Shown here: one piece after another, positions 62,049-64,000 of the stretch
Layout: each line of letters starts with the position of its first letter
How positions within the stretch are numbered: the stretch's first letter is position 1
Source of the DNA: Oscillospiraceae bacterium
GTDB lineage: Bacteria; Bacillota; Clostridia; Oscillospirales; Oscillospiraceae
Length of the DNA stretch: 64,000 nt
Assembly: GCA_015067975.1 (NCBI GenBank)
Contig: SVLK01000005.1
Span: 1 to 64,000, forward strand
Reading direction: 5' to 3'
Position numbers and translations under genes: made by a program
The notes under the pieces: model-generated
What the model was told of the DNA's origin: nothing
Database searches by the model: none
The model's input: only the letters and a program-made list of their open reading frames with translations

Positions 62049-62066
62049 TTTAAATGATAATTATTG
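62049..62066 (+). promoter_or_regulatory. Fur/PerR-like box before rubrerythrin
   Basis: TTTAAATGATAATTATTG has the ATGATAATTAT core of PerR/Fur boxes and ends next to the ribosome site (GGAGG), so the repressor would block initiation or early elongation. Confidence 0.6.
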
Positions 62067-62078
62067 GAGGAAAAAATT

Positions 62079-62672
62079 ATGAAGAAGTTCGTGTGTTCTG
62101 TGTGCGGTTATGTCCATACTGCTGAGTCTCTGGATGCTGATTTCCGTTGCCCTGTGTGCAAGGTCCCTGCTTCCAAGTTTGTGGAGCAGAAGGGTGAGAT
62201 GAAGCTGGCTGCCGAGCATGAGTACGGCGTCTATGCCAAGACCGTGAAGAACAATGCCGATATCTCCGAGGAAGATAAGAAGTACATCTTCGAGCAGCTG
62301 ATGGCTAACTTCCAGGGCGAGTGCTCCGAGGTTGGTATGTATCTGTGCATGGCCCGCATCGCACACCGCGAGGGTTATCCCGAGATCGGTCTGTACTGGG
62401 AGAAGGCCGCTTACGAAGAGGCTGAGCATGCCGCTAAGTTTGCAGAGCTCCTGGGCGAGGATCTGGAGCCCAACATGAAGGCGACCACCAAGGAGAACCT
62501 GGCATGGCGTGTGGACTGCGAGTACGGTGCTACCCAGGGTAAGTTCGATCTGGCTGCCTGCGCTAAGAAGAACGGCCTGGACGCCATCCACGACACCGTC
62601 CATGAGATGGCCCGCGACGAGGCCCGCCACGGCCGCGGTCTGGAAGGCCTGCTGAAGCGTTACTTCGGCTAA
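62079..62672 (+). CDS. Reverse rubrerythrin (rubredoxin domain first)
   Basis: 197 residues from ATG 62079. N-terminal rubredoxin-like Fe(Cys)4 site: CSVCGY and CPVC within residues 5-28. Then a four-helix ferritin-like di-iron domain with [21 protein letters not shown] and [16 protein letters not shown], and [15 protein letters not shown] at the end. The domain order is reversed relative to classical rubrerythrin; such proteins act as NADH-dependent peroxide/oxygen reductases in clostridia. Second gene of the oxidative-stress cluster. Confidence 0.93.
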   Translation: MKKFVCSVCGYVHTAESLDADFRCPVCKVPASKFVEQKGEMKLAAEHEYGVYAKTVKNNADISEEDKKYIFEQLMANFQGECSEVGMYLCMARIAHREGYPEIGLYWEKAAYEEAEHAAKFAELLGEDLEPNMKATTKENLAWRVDCEYGATQGKFDLAACAKKNGLDAIHDTVHEMARDEARHGRGLEGLLKRYFG

Positions 62673-62704
62673 TCCCCAAAGAATATATCCCGACGATCAC
62701 TTTT

Positions 62705-62740
62705 ACCGCCGGCTCCCGGGTCGGGGAGCCGGCGGTTTTC
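62705..62740 (+). terminator. Terminator of rubrerythrin
   Basis: 13-bp GC-rich stem ACCGCCGGCTCCC/GGGAGCCGGCGGT followed by TTTTC. Confidence 0.85.
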
Positions 62741-62766
62741 ATCAAAGTGATGAAAGAAGACAGAAC

Positions 62767-63078
62767 GTGGCACTATTTGGAAAAAGAGAGATTGTTTTTA
62801 AATCAGTTGGCGGTGCAGAACGTTGGAAAGCGGCCGGCATACAGATCATGGAAGCTGGTTCTCATGAGAGCGAGATACCGCTTTGCAGCTGCGGGCCCAA
62901 AATTGACCGCCGAAATTACGGCTCTTACGGCTGGATCGACCGCCGTGCCTACTATGTGTCGGTGCGCCCGGAAGATGTGGAGCGTGCCCGTGCTGTCTTA
63001 CTGGATGCGGTAGGTGCTCCGCTGGAGAGCGATGAGCTGGTTTTGCCTGAGAAAAAGACGGCTTGCACCTGGGCATGA
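62767..63078 (+). CDS. Hypothetical protein (103 aa), GTG start
   Basis: GTG 62767 with AGAAGACAG upstream gives MALFGKREIVFKSVGGAERW. The product is mixed alpha/beta, with Cys residues in IPLCSCGPK and ending CTWA. The segment YVSVRPEDVERARAVLLDA resembles a small ferredoxin-like (DUF2007/ACT-like) signal-protein half. No catalytic motif. Between rubrerythrin and ferritin, so it may belong to the stress/iron cluster. Confidence 0.65.
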   Translation: MALFGKREIVFKSVGGAERWKAAGIQIMEAGSHESEIPLCSCGPKIDRRNYGSYGWIDRRAYYVSVRPEDVERARAVLLDAVGAPLESDELVLPEKKTACTWA

Positions 63079-63128
63079 TTTATAGCAGTAATATCAATTA
63101 TCTTAAGTCATAAGAAAGGAGACTTCCT

Positions 63129-63638
63129 ATGAACGATACTGTTGCCCGCCTGCTCAACGAGCAGATCAATAAGGAGTTCTACAGCGCATACCTCTATTTG
63201 GATATGGCCATTTATTATGACGCACTGGATTTGGACGGCTATGCCAACTATTATACGATTCAGGCGCAGGAAGAGCGCGACCATGCGCTGCTGTTTATGA
63301 AATATCTGCAGAATAACGGCCTCAAAGTGACGCTGGATGCCATTGGTAAGCCGGATAAGACCTACGAAACGGTGCTTGATCCGCTGCTGGCTGCCGCCGA
63401 GCATGAGCGTTATGTGACCGAGCTGATCAATAATATCTATCACGAGGCACATCAGGCCAAGGACTATCGTACCATGAAGTTCCTTGACTGGTTTGTGGAT
63501 GAGCAGATGGAGGAAGAGGACAACGCCGACTCCATGATCAGCCGCTACAAGCTGTTCGGTCAGGACGCCAAGGGCCTGTACCTGTTGGATCAGGAGTATG
63601 CCGGCCGCGTCTATACGGCGCCCAGCCTTGTTTTGTAA
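63129..63638 (+). CDS. ftnA: Ferritin
   Basis: 169 residues. Ferroxidase-site motifs: LLNEQINKEFYSAYLYLDMA (Glu, Tyr), QAQEERDHALLFMKYL (Glu, His) and DEQMEEEDNADSMI (Glu, Gln). Non-haem 24-mer iron storage protein of the FtnA type. ATG 63129 after AAAGGAG. Iron storage beside PerR and rubrerythrin limits peroxide chemistry. Confidence 0.95.
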   Translation: MNDTVARLLNEQINKEFYSAYLYLDMAIYYDALDLDGYANYYTIQAQEERDHALLFMKYLQNNGLKVTLDAIGKPDKTYETVLDPLLAAAEHERYVTELINNIYHEAHQAKDYRTMKFLDWFVDEQMEEEDNADSMISRYKLFGQDAKGLYLLDQEYAGRVYTAPSLVL

Positions 63639-63678
63639 AGAGATTTTTCACTTCACCTTATTCATACTAAATTCCCCT

Positions 63679-63719
63679 AACGCAAAAAGAGAGGAGCGAT
63701 GCTCCTCTCTTTTTGCGTT
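63679..63719. terminator. Bidirectional terminator between ferritin and M42 peptidase genes
   Basis: 19-bp perfect stem (arm AACGCAAAAAGAGAGGAGC, loop GAT) with T/A tracts for both strands. Confidence 0.92.
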
Positions 63720-63732
63720 ATAAAAGTCAATG

Positions 63733-64000
63733 TCAAATATCCAACATATAGGCCAGCATCAGCTTGGCGGTGCCCACAATACCGTCGATGTGGGTGCGCT
63801 CACGGCCGTGGCTGCACCAGCAGGCCATGCCGAAGGCGGCGGCGCGCAGATTTTGTCCGCCCATCATGGCGGCATTGCCATCGGTACTGTAGTTGAGAAA
63901 TACATCCAGATTGTAGTCCACACCGGCCTTTTCGGCGTAGTTTGCCAGACGGCTGATCAGCTCGTAGTCGTAAGGCCCGTTTTTGTCCTTGCAGCAGATA
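63733..64000 (-). CDS. M42-family aminopeptidase, C-terminal part (gene continues past window)
   Basis: The minus frame entering at 64000 ends ...FLNYSTDGNAAMMGGQNL, then AAFGMACWCSHGRERTHIDG and KLMLAYMLDI before TGA at 63735-63733. SDG/TDGxAA and the H-x-R-E-R-x-H segment near the end match M42 glutamyl aminopeptidase/endoglucanase-like enzymes, dinuclear metallopeptidases forming dodecamers. The N-terminal two-thirds, with most metal ligands, is outside. Confidence 0.85.
   Translation of the reverse strand, partial: ICCKDKNGPYDYELISRLANYAEKAGVDYNLDVFLNYSTDGNAAMMGGQNLRAAAFGMACWCSHGRERTHIDGIVGTAKLMLAYMLDI

Overview
The window looks like a chromosomal segment of a Gram-positive, endospore-forming Clostridia, most plausibly an Oscillospiraceae-type gut anaerobe. 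Support: a spoIIE gene, the Firmicute order rimP-nusA-ylxR-ylxQ-infB-rbfA-nrnA-truB-ribF, an SRP RNA next to dnaX, a queT gene with a structured leader, a sortase-type anchor (APNTGD), and oxygen defence by rubrerythrin, ferritin and a PerR-like repressor. Organism assignment is inference from gene content; no rRNA is present.

Layout. 1-4230 is an accessory region of visibly lower GC. A truncated yeiH-like fragment at the left edge runs into a cluster of very small genes, two of which form convergent pairs sharing an identical 24-bp hairpin, then a secreted protein, a SprT-like metallopeptidase, a hairpin-dense non-coding stretch and an IS30-family transposase. It resembles a filamentous-phage-like or satellite mobile element, but no Zot-type ATPase or replication initiator is visible. 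4.3-10.7 kb (all minus) holds queT, an ECF sigma/anti-sigma pair translationally coupled to dus, a small membrane protein and spoIIE. 9.7-17.9 kb is the nusA/infB operon with a promoter and an early attenuator-like hairpin. 18.0-21.0 kb is a zinc uptake operon, zur-znuACB, with a near-consensus promoter overlapped by a perfect inverted repeat.

21.3-29.4 kb (plus) carries an NSS-family Na+ symporter, a complete dpp-type peptide ABC importer (five genes), a PaaI-type thioesterase and a DUF3810 protein. 29.4-32.4 kb (minus) has ybaB, dnaX, SRP RNA and a membrane protein. 32.5-34.6 kb has two CobW/G3E GTPases, one with a duplicated His/Cys-rich metal-binding insert. Then come cdd, a heterodimeric ABC exporter, tRNA-Leu(TAG), a small P-loop protein, pgi, a D,D-carboxypeptidase and tRNA-Gly(CCC).

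42.9-50.7 kb is one 2592-residue surface protein: signal peptide, vWA domain, two DUF11-like domains, about nine FctA/Spy0128-type isopeptide-bonded repeats and a sortase signal. After it: an isochorismatase-family hydrolase, a pyridoxal kinase-like protein, ftsH, an rlmB-type methyltransferase, a 722-residue protein that looks like a P-type ATPase with a broken phosphorylation motif, an amidase with an overlapping 27-codon upstream ORF, an EF-G paralogue lacking the catalytic histidine, and an oxidative-stress/iron cluster (perR-like, reverse rubrerythrin, ferritin). The window ends inside an M42 peptidase gene.

Regulation is readable in many places: TTGNNN-N17-TANNNT promoters and strong bidirectional hairpin terminators separate almost every transcription unit. 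Genes within operons are typically coupled by 1-8 base overlaps (TGATG, TAATG, GTGA).
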